The notes under the pieces were generated by a model. That model ran no database searches, was not told the DNA's origin, and saw only the letters and a program-made list of their open reading frames with translations. The translations under genes were made by a program, and so were the position numbers. From the NCBI GenBank assembly GCA_033182465.1, contig CP137330.1:992001-1056000 (forward strand): DNA of 64,000 nt, written 5' to 3'. Source of the stretch: Sanghuangporus weigelae. Lineage: Eukaryota; Basidiomycota; Agaricomycetes; Hymenochaetales; Hymenochaetaceae. Positions within the stretch are counted from its first letter, which is position 1, and each line of letters begins with the position of its first letter. Shown here piece after piece: positions 35,306 to 47,700 of the stretch.

Positions 35306-37569
35306 TCAAAGCCTTCCCCTCCTCGCCACCTCCGCCCATCTCAATGGCACATAAAACAGCACAGTCAAAACCAAAGCAACCTCGAAACCAATATCGCCCG
35401 TCTTCCGCGCAATGGGCCCGACAAACCACACTTGATCCATGCAGGGGATGACCAGTCCATAAGAAATGATACTCGAGAGGAGGGCAGGGATGCCGGAGGG
35501 GAGGAGGGAAGGCGTGTTCCAGTCCTTGAGTGGGTATCGGGCGAAGGAGTCCCCGGTGCTGGTTCTGTTAATAGAGACTGAGTTGGGTATGAGGGAAGGT
35601 TTGCCTGGAGGTGGGGATGAGGTGGTGGTGGTGGTGGCGTAAGAAGAAGGAAGGAACCATTCTGGATGTGCGCGGAAGAGGAAATGCTCGACGAGGACTA
35701 CCGCTATGAAGTTCGATGCCCAGTAGCCAATGAGCCCGAGGAAGTTCGTCAGCGTCGCATAATACCTATGCGCGCCGACGATCGAAAGCGGGATAACACT
35801 AATTAGATGGCGTCAAACCCAATTAGCATCCTTTCCTTACTTCATTCAGGAGGAAGCGAGGGGGGGAAAGGTACTTACATAGCAGTAGCAAGCACCGCAA
35901 ACACAAACCGCGGTAAATGTGCACAATAGGGTATGAACACCTGAAAGGTCAGTCCGAAGCTGTACATCGTCGGCGCAATGTTGGCTGTGACGCTCAGACT
36001 CAAAAGCACTATCAGGAATTTCCCGAATCCTCCTGTCGGCTCCAAGACGGCTACAAAGAGGTCCCCCAAAGACTGATCGACATACGCTGCGGACCACGAA
36101 GGAACGACTGGAATTGATACCGCGAACGCTGCGCCGAGACATTGAATAGTAATCTTCGAGAAGATGAAGTTCGTCATATGCGAAGCACGATGATGAAAGC
36201 TGTATTTACTCACAATAGGGATGATAAACCCTAGATAGGAGTACCAGAATATCCGCCATCTATAATGATAGAATAAACGTCAGAACACAAGCAGAAGACT
36301 ATTATTCCGGCCTACTGTGAAACTCGTGAATCCATGTAAGTCGTGAAGTCACACCCCATAGGAGAGTACGTCAACACAAAGCCGGCGAGGACCGACGCGA
36401 AAGTCAGTACATGTTCCGCTGTTGCAGGCTCTGGAGGAGGAGGGCTCGATAGGTGCTTCCCGCCAACACCGAGCGCAACAAGGTATACTATGAGGACTGG
36501 GATCCAAGAAAGGCGCTCATACCTGAACGTATGAATAGATCAGACAAAGAACGTGGAAATGATAAGACAACTCGCCAGTTAAGAACTGAATAACCACAAA
36601 ATGAGAGCTATTTGTAGTTTAACGCTGGAACACGATTGCTTTGAAATAGATCTAACTCACCAGTAACGAGAGAATGGCAATGATAACTATTCCAACTCTA
36701 CAAGTGGTACCGTGTCTCAGCGCGTTGAGATGATCCAAAGAACATAGGAAGGACTCACGTCCAACTGAGATCTCCACCAGAGACAGCAGATAGTGTCTGT
36801 CCGCCCAAAATGCAGTTCAAAATCATAAATCCAGTCATCGTCGCGAGACCAAGTATACACGGCACAGAGATGCCGTAGAAGCTTAAGAAACAGGGAAGAT
36901 AGCAAATTTAGACTCAATTTGATGTTATAAAATGAAACGTTCATGACGGTCCAGGTGACATACCCAAAACTATAACGAGATAGACACATGGTTCGGAGAC
37001 CTAATTTCGGACCCCATGTCGAGCTGTGTGAACAGCATCAAAGTGGGTAAGAAAATATATCTAAAGGTAGGAAGGAACTATACATACATGTACGCGGGTG
37101 GAATGCAGCAGAGCAGATTTATGAACAAGATGAGTAGGCAGCTGTCCCTCAAGCCGAGAGAGAACACGAGTGGGCCGGAGGTTCCGGCAGAGAACCTATA
37201 ACGGTTCAGATCAACTCACAATTCATAATTTCAACAAAGATATGAGCATATGAGCGAACTGACGTACGAGAGGATGTTGAAGTTCATAGCCAACCAGATG
37301 AAGAATATCTTATGGAAGTTTCTGTCTACGCGTTGATGAAGCGGGACAGGATAGATTCCTATCATCATTGTCGGTGTCAACGTCACTCCATTGAAGGTGA
37401 GCACGATACACATACCTCTGGTCTCTACGCCCCAAGTAAACAACTTCCTCGTCACCTTCCCAAGACCGAGCTTTTCCACTGCAACGGGGTCATGTCCTCG
37501 TTCTATCGCTTCATTCTCGTTTACCTGCATGTCGTCGAGCTCAGCTTTCTCTTTGTCATCACTCATCAT
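35306..37569 (-). CDS. FCY2: Purine-cytosine permease (NCS1 family, Fcy2-like)
   Basis: Eleven exons: 37569-37416, 37358-37268, 37195-37088, 37023-36964, 36881-36759, 36697-36661, 36607-36576, 36522-36316, 36259-36214, 36153-35879, 35798-35306. Landmarks run in family order: GVETRGIYPV, SAGTSGPLVFSLGLRDS, TWGPKLGLRTMCLSRYSFG, GGQTLSAVSGGDLSW, WYERLSWIPV, SPMGCDF, SVTANIAPTMYSFGLTFQ, NFLGLIGYWASNF and GFEVALVLTVLFYVPLR. About 12 membrane helices are expected. It should be a plasma-membrane proton symporter for purines or cytosine. Start may be 37569, 37566 or 37587. The 53-base intron 36523-36575 must use a GC donor to give LNWYERL. The phenylalanine usual in the TFGPKLG motif is tryptophan here. 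Confidence 0.9.
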
Positions 37570-37587
37570 AGACAACTTCAGCTGCAA

Positions 37588-38195
37588 CAGTGGGAGGCAG
37601 TATCAGAGAGGGAGAATGATGGAGAAGGCGGGAGAGAGAGATCGGGGTAGAGTGTATGCGGACCATGACTCGAGACTTGAAGAAGGGACGAAATTTAGCA
37701 CAGCGAAGATGCGATAAGATCTACGTACGTAATTATTAGATTAGTAAGCGGATAGCTCCGACGAACGTGGAGGAGAGAACAAAATATCCATCAATGAAAT
37801 TCAGACAGCAGTTTTACAAGGTTCTCGTATGCAACTATATGATGAGGGGATGTAGCGAGCATCGACAAACCCTAAGCCGAGCTAAATAGACAGTCAATCG
37901 TGCGGAGGTCATGTCGAAAAAGGAAGAGAAAAGAATGGAGACAGAAGAGAAAGAGTACTAGAAAGCGAACGGAAGAAAGCAGAGACGGGGCGGGGGAGAG
38001 GATGAATCGATCACGACATGGAAAATATGGAATATGGAGGTATTACTGTATGATAGGAGCATAGTAGTGTCTTCGTGGAGATGGTACTGGTGAATAATAT
38101 GTAAGGTCCAAGGTCCGTATACGTAGTCCGATGCAATTGCTTGAACATCTACCCAAAGGAAAAATGAAATGCGACGAGGAGAAAGGGCTTGTAAA
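37588..38195. other. Intergenic, no gene seen
   Basis: Between the permease start and the 3' end of the tail-anchored protein gene. No convincing frame. Confidence 0.5.
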
Positions 38196-38841
38196 TCATT
38201 GGTGGCGAAGCAAACCCCATCCACTGAGGAGCATGATCACGAACGTGGCGAAGAAGGCGACTAGCGCAGGGTGGGAAGCCAGCGTTGCTTCAGCAGCACT
38301 ACACCCGGGACATGTCCAGCCTGTCCACGACATGATGACACTTCAGTAACGACGTCGGGAAAATGCGAAAGAAAGAAGAAGTCTCACCGTCAGCCAACGG
38401 GGTATACGGCTGTGGTGTGTACAACGCGAACTTCAAATTCGAGTTCGGGGCAAAAAGCCCAGCGGCACGCGTCGCCGTTGGCCCACGTTCATCCCAGATC
38501 GTCAGTGTATACGACGCAACAGCGAGTGGCATACTAGGGTTCGCCTGCTGATACGAATACACATCCCAAACGACCTCCGTCGCCGTACCGTCAATCACTC
38601 CATCTGTCGGTCCCACAGGGTAGGTATTCCCATTATCGCAGATCGCACTGACGGTGAGGCGTTCTGGTGTAACATAGAGCGCTGTGAAGTTCCAACCGAT
38701 TGTTACGGGTGAGCCTGAGGCGATTTTGAAGAAGGCGTTGCTCGTTGTTGCGGGTTGGGTGAATGAGAGGCCTCCTGCGGCGGCGGTTTGTGGGATGGAG
38801 ATGAAGCTCCCTGAGCCTGAGCCCGATTGCGATTGAGACAT
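38196..38841 (-). CDS. Conserved fungal tail-anchored membrane protein (DUF7137-like)
   Basis: Exons 38841-38388 and 38320-38196 give 192 residues. The N-terminus is serine/glycine-rich. A beta-rich domain follows with VTIGWNFTALYVTPERL, CDNGNTYPVG, VVWDVYSY and FALYTPQPYTPLADG. The exon join produces GWTCPGCSAAE and then one hydrophobic helix (ALVAFFATFVIMLLSGWGLL) near the C-terminus. The pattern matches a conserved fungal family that I believe is DUF7137; the name is from memory. The domain probably faces the cell exterior or lumen. No function is known. Confidence 0.75.
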
Positions 38842-39339
38842 TGTTGATGATGTTCTTGAGTTTTTTTAGAGCTAATGAGTGAAAGGAGAGAGGAGGAGAG
38901 AGGTGAGAGGCGAAAGGGGAGGGCAACGTCGACAACGGTGGGAGACAAGCCGTGGTGTGCACAAATGGGTATATCCTCACGTCACGGATTTATTCTCCGA
39001 ACCTTAATATGCCTTATTTGGGCAAGATATGGATAGGATAGGGTTTCCTGACCAGCCCATGAACTGAACATCAGTCAAAACTAGGCCTCGCAGACGTATC
39101 TCCAACGAGACACATGAAAATCTAGTCCAATAAATTCAAGAGAGTTATCTATTCATGTAAGATCTACGGCGTGTAGGATTTAAATATCATTTCTTTCAGC
39201 AATCCCTTTAAAACACATAATATTAATGAACTCTTCTTCGAAGTATTACGTTGCCAGCACATTCATTCGATTCGCCCGGGGCCCGCGTAGTAGATAAGAT
39301 GCTTTCATACAAACAGAACATATGTAGTACCTGAAATCT
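38842..39339. other. Intergenic, no gene seen
   Basis: 5' flank of the tail-anchored gene and 3' flank of the glomulin-like gene. No feature seen. Confidence 0.5.
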
Positions 39340-41417
39340 TCACGACGGCTTCAGATTTAGCCTCTCATGCGCTTCGCCGATCCTTTCAAGGTTTGTCTCA
39401 AGTGCAGCGAGAGCCATCCCAGCTTGCTCGTCGACTAGTCATCACTACATAAGAGCCTTGAATTTATTATAAGTGTACGAAAACACTGACCCGTCTGTAT
39501 ATCTTCCAATTCTGCCCATGCATTCAATGTATCTCGCAAAGGCGACAGGAAGTCCTTCTCAACGGACTGAGATAGATCACGAATTCCCGTCTATAAATCA
39601 AAAGGATAAACACATAGTCGAAAACGCAGCAGAATGAATAAACAAAGACTTACGACGTTATGCTCGTCGCGCATCAGTAGAACGTAGTAAAATGCTAGGC
39701 ACTCTACCAGCCTTTTTGGCTCTTGCGTCTCCATAAACGATTCCAGCAAGGCGCGCGTAGCAGGCTTGGAGAACAGATCCGGTGGATCTGGTCGGAAGAC
39801 GATATATCCAAAGGTCCGCAACATGTCGGGACTCGCAAATGGATTGGGCCCAACATTTGGTCGTAACGCTTCCAGTACAGCGTCTTTTAAAAGTCCGACA
39901 GCTGCAACGCGCATCGAAGGGAAAGGCGTTTCAGTGAGGAGATCCCGGAGTAGCGTCATGTGTTCCAGAGGTGGTGCGCGAGCGAGAAGCGCTCCGAGTA
40001 TACGGAATGCGATGAACCGTATCTGCGGATCAGGCATTGTGCTTGCTATTGAAGCGAGAGCTGAGGATAGAGGGGGGATATAGTCTGGATCGATGCTTGT
40101 TGTCGTGTTGGGAGTGGAAGGATAAAGAGTGTGAAGCAGGATGTTTAAGCTTGCGTCTATACTTGCGTTGGATTGCAGGGCTGCGATTAGGACGGGGAAG
40201 ACTGATGAGAGTAGCGAGTTCGGAGATGGCATCGATATTGATGGCATTGCGCGGGAAAGGAATATCGAAAGCAAGACGAGAGATCCCGTCGTGCGTTCTT
40301 GTAGCAATTTATCGATAGAGTATGACAATGAAAGTGCCGCATCCTATATGGGTCTTCAGATAACAAGGTATGGAAGTACAAGAAGGAACTCACAAAGCAT
40401 TCTTGCAAAAGAGTATCGCTTTCAGGGTTGGCGTCTCCTCCTAAAGTTTGGAATAATCGAGAGCTGCAGGATTTAAACTTCTGTTGCGCCATCTTCGTTC
40501 CGGTAAGGTTTGCAACACTTGCACTGAGTATACTTCTGCAAAGTGCCTAGCAAATCAGTTTGATGAGTACATTGCCTTACGGTACTGTACCGATGACTGG
40601 ATATTACCTTCACCACGGAATGATCTTGTTCGTTCCCTTGCTGAGCAGACCACGATGACATACAAGATACAAGACGACAAGTGAGTTGTGCAAGAGAATC
40701 ATATTCGCTCCTTTTAAAATGATCACCGACGGACTCAACTACGGGAACTACGTTCGAGAAGAGAGGCTTCAAAGTCTCTGAAGCGGATCTCCTGCGAAGC
40801 TTTAGTCGAGGGATCGCTAAATTAGCAGGCCATAACGTCAGAGGGACCACATCTTTTAGCATTTCTACGTGAACAGACCTCCGATATAAAGACGGAATAA
40901 GCGCTCCAACCGTAGAAAGACCTTTATTCCGCCGAAATCATTAGAGGAGAGAAGGTCGTGATAAAGCCTTTCAAGTGATTCTTGAACAGCCATAACGGTC
41001 TCCTTCGCATTTCCGCACTCAGCCAGAAGAGACAAGATCTCATCGGCAGTAGGATCTTCAATGTCGAGAAGGAGCGGTACCGCATGCAACGCGTCCTAAA
41101 TTCAAGAGATCAAGCAGATATTAAACATTATAAATCCAATGGAGACATACCAGATCTGAAGATGTTCCGGTTACAACCAATGCATGAGCGATGTCACACA
41201 GAGTATACGATGGATTCGGGTCATGGACGGCGTGAGTTGAAATTGCAGTTAGCTCTGTGCTAATGTCCCCTTCGCCAGCCTTTCGCGATAAAAGTTCAAT
41301 TTAATGTCTATGGGAATGGAGACTCGGGAGAGTACTAGACACCTCGCGTGAATCTTGGCATCTCTGGAGGCGATCAACGAGACTGGTTCTTTCCGGGTCG
41401 GTTGATTCTGAATTCAT
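39340..41417 (-). CDS. Glomulin/Alf4/Ybp-like helical-repeat protein
   Basis: Eight exons: 41417-41343, 41279-41151, 41095-40879, 40816-40608, 40546-40394, 40343 to about 39652, 39590-39491, 39434-39340. The product is all-helical with ARM/HEAT-like character: DEILSLLAECGNAKETVMAVQESL early, then IDKLLQERTTGSLVLLSIFLS, PQIRFIAFRILGALLARAPP and MRVAAVGLLKDAVLEALRP. This resembles the YAP-binding/Alf4/glomulin family (PF08568), whose members bind cullin-RING ligases (glomulin) or stress regulators (Ybp1). The assignment rests on the fold pattern and phrases, not an alignment. Divergent from IKS1, 309 bases apart. Confidence 0.7.
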
Positions 41418-41726
41418 AGTCTCCATTGATGAAGTAAGGCACGGAACATGCCCTCGTTATAAGTCGGATAAGTACTGGATGGTCACCATGATGGTAGTGT
41501 GAAGGAAGGATGTCACGTAAACTTGAAGTGCAATGCCAGTGTGACTTCACGTGTCCTCCGGCGCGGCGCTGAAGGCACTTGACCTCAAACCACTATGCTG
41601 TCCTGCTCTTCATTGCAGCAGTCGTTTTGCTTGTCAACGAATATCTAAGCGATTCGTGTTTCTACGTGCGCTTTACTTTCACAATCTTGGAGAACTTGTG
41701 TGGCGTAGATTTCCATTTGCTTAAAA

Positions 41727-44541
41727 ATGCCATCGACTCTTGGAAGCGCAAGTTCCAGCAAGTCTGCCTCACCGATTGGGTCTCTTGCCATATTGCCATT
41801 TGACGATGATGACAACTCTTCGTATGTATCCTCCCAGCCTCCCTGGCGTACAATCCTTGCGGATTCGCACCAAGTCGTACTCTATAACTCGGACTCCCAT
41901 GCGCTTTCGGTTCGCCCGCATTCGGGTAAGAATTCCTCCGAGCCGCTTGGATCGTGTCCTTATTGCAATAGGCCTTTGGATAATGAGGCCGGACCCTCGG
42001 CGTACCGAGATGCCGCTAGGCAAGGGAGGCGTGCGGCAAATTACTTCCAGTTGCTGGAGATTGCGAACGAGTCAAGTTCACGACCCTCAAGCAGCCGGGG
42101 CAGATCGAGATTAGAACCCGCAGCAGAATCAGATGGAGGCAGCGCACTTGGATTCGAAGATGATTCCCATGAATTCAGAGCTGACACAATGGCCGAAGGC
42201 TACTTCCATGCCTTCTTCAAAGAGGAGTACAGACTGGGTATGGGGGCGAATGGCAGTGTATTCCTATGTCAAGTAAGTCGATGAAATGCCTGGTGCTCGC
42301 AGAGGGATTACTAACTGTAACTTTCTGGTTCAGCATGTTTTGGATGCTAATCCTTTGGGTATGAAAGCTCCTTGTTGTCCGTTTGCATGTTAGTTATGTT
42401 TCGCCCTAATCAGGGTACTTTGCTGTGAAGAAGATTGCTGTCGGACAATCCCATTCGTACTTATTGAAAATCCTCCGTGAAGTGAGCCAATTTGTTATTT
42501 GTCACGCAGAAGGGATCTTAAAACTTCTGAAAGGTTCGCCTTCTTGAGCAACTCCATCATCCTAATATCATTACATATCATCATGCATGGCTCGAAACAC
42601 ATCAGTTTTCATCTTTTGGACCGAAAGTACCGACCCTTTTGTGAGTTTTCAGCTTCTCGGCTATAAAATCTGTATTGAACGTTCTTATGAATAGCGTTTT
42701 GATGCAATGGGCCGAGGGTGGAAGGTGAAAAATCAGATCATCTTGCTGTTTCAATTGCTCGTTCCTCATACAGTATGCCAGCCTTGATGATTTCATCGAT
42801 CTTCGCCTGGGACGACCACATAACCAGTCCACACATTCGGGTGCTTCACAGTCCTCAGCACTTGATGAAGCTTTTCGGACACGATCCGAGCGCATCCGCG
42901 CCTTTCGCGCCATGCGCTCCCAGCCAGAAGAGGAGCGTGAGCGACGCAAAGCGGAAAGAGCCCGTGGTGTTCGCACGGCTGTGCATTTATTGAGTGCGGA
43001 AGAAGCGAAATCCTTGTTCACGGACGTTACAGCCGGACTTGGATTCCTGGTATGCAGCAACTCGGAGTCTGCGTACTGGCATACCGCTGACAAGTGCAAA
43101 ATCGTTTTAGCATGACAAATCAATCCTGCATCTTGACCTGAAGCCGGGCAATGTTCTGCTAACATGGGATGACGGACGCTTAATGTAAATTGTTCTTCGC
43201 TTTCTCCTGTTCTTCAGAGTCCTCACGCTCCTAACACTCAAGACCTCGTGCTATGCTGTCGGACTTCGGTACTTCTCGCGACATGATTCGGCCCTCAAGT
43301 ACCCGATCTGGGAATACTGGAACGTAAGTTGTTTCTTCTTGACCTTTGTCCTTTGAAGTAATTGGCCCTTTTCCTGCGCCTTTAGCCTGGAATATACGGC
43401 GCCCGAGGCTCTCCGTTCCCCCCAAACAGGTATGCTCTCGCAAGTCGATTCAAAAGCAGATATGTGGTCCCTCGGAATGATCCTGCATATGCTGCTCTTC
43501 TTCCGATTGCCATACCATAACTCGAGTGATGGTGACATGAGGAGTAACGGCGGCGGTGATATTGAAAAGCTCGAGAGAGAAGTTCTCGATTACGAAGGGT
43601 GAGAAACTAACTTTGCTCTTGTGTATCGTAAATTTGATGTCCGTTGTGGATTTAGATTTCGGAGAACGTCTGTTCTAATGAACATGTTCGAAAGGCGTGG
43701 TCTTCCGAGCACCTATCTCATCCTCCTTGAAAGCTTGTTGTACCGATTGCCGAAGAAGAGACCATCGTGCGAGCAGGTTCTGAGGGCGATCGCGGAGGGA
43801 AATGTAAGCACTTAGTCTTTTCGCAGTTGCCACATCTAGACTTCTATCCCTTTTTTTCAGTTTGATCCTCCGTCCATGAGTTTGTCGGGTATGATCGGTG
43901 AGGGCACGTTGGTTCCTCGAAAACCCTCTCCCCCGAAATTTGTCGAAAATGGCGTTGGAAGCCCGTCTTCCGTATACGAAGGGAACGGTGAAGCGCATTT
44001 CGACGAGGAGCCTCTTGATGACGCCCAAGCCCCAAGCGAGCTGGAGTTGGACACGCCTCGTTTACCAACAGAGAAGGGAGACGATCTAGATGATGTCCTG
44101 AGTGAAGAGTCCTCTTTCTTGCTTGCTCTTCCTCCCTCTACATTCCCACAGTCGACTGGATCCGGCATCACGCATTGGTTACGACCTTTGGTGGAGCTCT
44201 CAGTATTATTGATGAGGTGCGTTGGTCTCACTCCTGCAGGCGTCGTACGGGTTGTAAAATCTGCTGTTCTCGTCCTTAAGGTATGCATGTTCGCTCTCCA
44301 TTTGCACCACTGCTCACCTTGAAGCTCTCAAATTGCGAAACCATAGGTCCTCCACCTCTTCTCAACCTGCCCAGACAGTCGCCCAGAACCTCTTTTTCTC
44401 TGCTTCACTCTTGGACTTGCAATCAGCGACACATGGTCCGATAATCTCTTCCTTACACCTCTCTTGGCTTTCGTGCATGTTTTCATCCTTCGCTTTCATT
44501 GCTCGCATAATCAATGTTGCACCTCGACTCTGACTTATTAA
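41727..44541 (+). CDS. IKS1: IKS1-like serine/threonine protein kinase
   Basis: Twelve exons: 41727-42272, 42334-42358, 42414-42481, 42534-42640, 42695-42724, 42782-43049, 43111-43184, 43243-43323, 43386-43598, 43656-43803, 43861-44280, 44347-44541, giving 724 residues. N-terminal CPYCNRPL is a typical Iks1 zinc-like motif. The kinase domain starts YRLGMGANGSVFLCQ, then YFAVKKIAVGQSHSYLLKILREV, HPNIITYHHAWLE, QWAEGGSLDDFI, a charged insert, HLDLKPGNVLL (HxDLKPxN, with leucine in place of arginine), DFGTS and YTAPEAL. The HLD variant is normal for Iks1. The tail ends in several hydrophobic stretches. Several introns needed non-obvious acceptors, chosen by frame. The yeast protein is of unclear function. 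Confidence 0.88.
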
Positions 44542-44784
44542 CACATGTGCAAATGTAATTTCCGTTATCTATTACATTTTCACTTTTCACTCTATCCATC
44601 TTTTGTACTTCCTGAATAGTAGTCCGGGTGTGCGGAAAGCCTTGCTGATTAACAGCGAGAGAGATATATATATCTAGTTTGTCGAAGAAGTTATGATTTT
44701 TTTGTACAGTTTGATCATAAGTATTAGTACGGCTACATCGTGCCTGTCAGTATCAAGCGATGTCTAAGCTACAATTATTTTCCT

Positions 44785-47700
44785 TTAAATGAAATCCGAG
44801 CGGCATAGTGGGCAGGAAGATGTATGGCTTGTGTTGAACCACTAAGGACGGTGATCAGCATGGTGCGCCGGAAGTCTAAAGCGAGACAATCGTACCTTGA
44901 ACAAACAGCCAGAATGGAATTTGTTTTTGCATGTCTTGCAGCGTTTCTTCGGTAGAGCCAACTCGGTGACACTGATAATTCTAATGAGGATGAATATCAG
45001 AAGAATGTATATAGATATAGGGTCTTAATCAACTCGAACGTACGAATAACAGATCGCGCATTCAGTCTGGTTCTCGAAATGATGGGTCACGTTCTTCTTG
45101 AACATGCTCAGGCCATCCACGATTCGACCATTCTAGGTAATGTATAAATCATCAATTCTCCTTGAGCGATCAAAACGAGCGAACCTGAGAAGAGACGATC
45201 TGCTGCACTGCGAGAAGCCACCCGCGCCACCGTTTTTCATCAACGCCAAGTTTTTGCACGTCGCGTACCTCAATACCATGAAGCGGGTAATCAGGTGGTA
45301 AGCGTACAGCAATCTCCATGACTTGTTCATCAACAGTGTACGCGGCACTGACTTCACCTATCCCAGCGGCGACTTTGATACTCCAGTTCTCTCCTGAAAG
45401 TTCGGCGACACCTTCTGGATCCTTGATATGTCGCAATTCGGCAGCTATCAGGACTGGTGAATAGTATTTCGTTGTGAGATTCGCAACAGACGTCAGCAGT
45501 TGGCGGTCCTTGCAAGCAGCCCACCAGTTGGCGATAAGGGAAGGGACGTTGAGCAGAGCTCGATAGAAAAGGTGCCCGGCGAAAAGCCTGGGACTGAGGA
45601 GGGAATCAGGGTCGTAATCTACGACCGAGTCAAAATACGCTTGAAATAACATTATGATGCGACCCACATTGCACGTAGTATTCTTCCACAGACCATACTT
45701 CAAGAGGGAAAGGCCTGCTTCTTCCGCCGTGTAGTTCGAGCAAATCAAAGATAAAGGGAAGTAAGCTTGACCCGATCAAGTCCAAGTCACGAAGCTGGGT
45801 AGCGTAGCTCATTTTGACGCGAAGCGACTGCAAGAATGAGATATGAATATCGAGCCGTGTATTTAGAAGATATTTATAATTTACTCACGGCATTATCGAA
45901 AAGATCAAACACTATTGTCCAGCTGAGCAGGTATGCAAAAATGTTCTAAAGGCGATCGTGAGTTGTTTTGAAATGCATCCACTAGCATACCCGACTCACA
46001 GACTCTGTGTTGTCGTCAGCTTGTAATGCGGATTCCAGGACCCGCACAAGCTCTTCTGGTATCTCGTATTTTGCCGTCTCGGATGAAGTATCAACTCCAG
46101 CTTCCACGACAAGATATTCAGTCCACTTTTGTGCTGCTTTGAATAATAAGGAGTAGGACATTTTTGCCACTTCCGGCGAGGGATCCAGTATTAGATGGGC
46201 CATCTAAATCCGAGAAACAATCAATAGAGGTCTGAGGAACTACAGTGGGAAATATACCTTCGGTAGTGACTCGTGGTCTATTAGCGAATCTGGCAAACTC
46301 TGAACAATAGTTAAAGCCGTGTTCCAGCAGACCGACCTCGGCACCGATGCGGACAAAGGTTTCCCTTGCGAGACAGATTAGGATATGGGACAATCAATTG
46401 AGTCCAGCTGGTCAGAAGCTGATGCGTACCGGAAGCATTTTGCACGACGTCTCGGACAAGTGTAAGGATCGGTTTCTCCCGCTCGGTCCAGACCGCGCGT
46501 AGGGATTTGTTCGTTCTACATAAATCTTGAATAATAAGAACGAGCTTTAGTGTCCGTGAGAGAGCTACGAGAGTCGGCGGCTCCGTAAACGAACAATTCT
46601 ATTGCCATAAGATACGTCACTGTCTGACAGACGAAAGGCCGGAGTGCAACATACCTCTAAGTTATTTTCAATAACGTCGAAAATGAAATCCCAGTGTGCA
46701 CCAGGTACATTCTGAAGTATTGGAGCCAGATACTGGAATACCAGCGTCATCTCGCTTTCGACAACTTCGCTGACTCCCTCATCTGATTCAACCCATCCCT
46801 GACACGTCTTCATAAGACGGACAGCACGATTCTGAGGGAGAAAAATGGCGTCAGAATCTGCGTCTGGAGCGGCGAGTGCCAGACGATGTAACAACGCAAG
46901 TCCATCCGTATCGGCTCTTGATGCAGGAACACCCAACATTTCTGCGGCGACTGCATTCCGGTAGTGATCTAAGCTAGGAGGTTCGAGTCCGCTCTCGTTC
47001 ACTGCACGAACGATCGCCAATGTTGCTCGAGAAGCTAGAGAATACGCAGTTTAACGACGGTTCAAGTCAGATAGTACCGTGTCAATTACACCGACCTTGC
47101 TTTTCTATTCGCCTCACCAAAGTCATCCACTGCTCAGCGTCGCTGGTGACAGCTCCATTCAATAAATGCCGTAATACCATATAAAGCACCCGAGACTCTC
47201 GTAGGTCGTTCTCCTTAGTAGCTAAATTCAGTAAATCGACGACGAATGAAGAGGGGCCCCTGTTCCAAACAAGCTTGCTCTTCCCGGTAGCGAATGTTCT
47301 GACGATCTCTGTATGCCACTCTTCGTCATAAGTTTCTGAAAGCAAGAAGGCAGTAAGCGCCTTTGCTCGTGTCGCAATTTCCTGTAACACATCAGGAGCG
47401 ACGTCGTGAGAAAAATATCCCGAGATAGCCGAGGGTACCATTTGCCGCTCCGTTGCAGCTAGCGTAAGAATCAAGAAATGTCGGAGCAGCCAAATGTTTT
47501 GTCGCACGAGATCCCGATTATCGGTTGCGGCAACAAGCAGTGCATTGACGATCCTTGAATATTCGAACAATCCAGTTCGGTCACTTGGCTCATCCAAATG
47601 CTCTATCGTGTCATCATGCCATAGAGAAGGTAGTGGAACCAAGGGATCCACAATAGCCAGAGCGGCATCTATCGGATTCGAAGGCAAATCTCGAAGCCTA

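Noticed and set aside
43857-44288. Minus-strand open frame of 143 codons
   Set aside because: It is the shadow of IKS1 exon 11, which has kinase-tail coding signals and correct splice borders.
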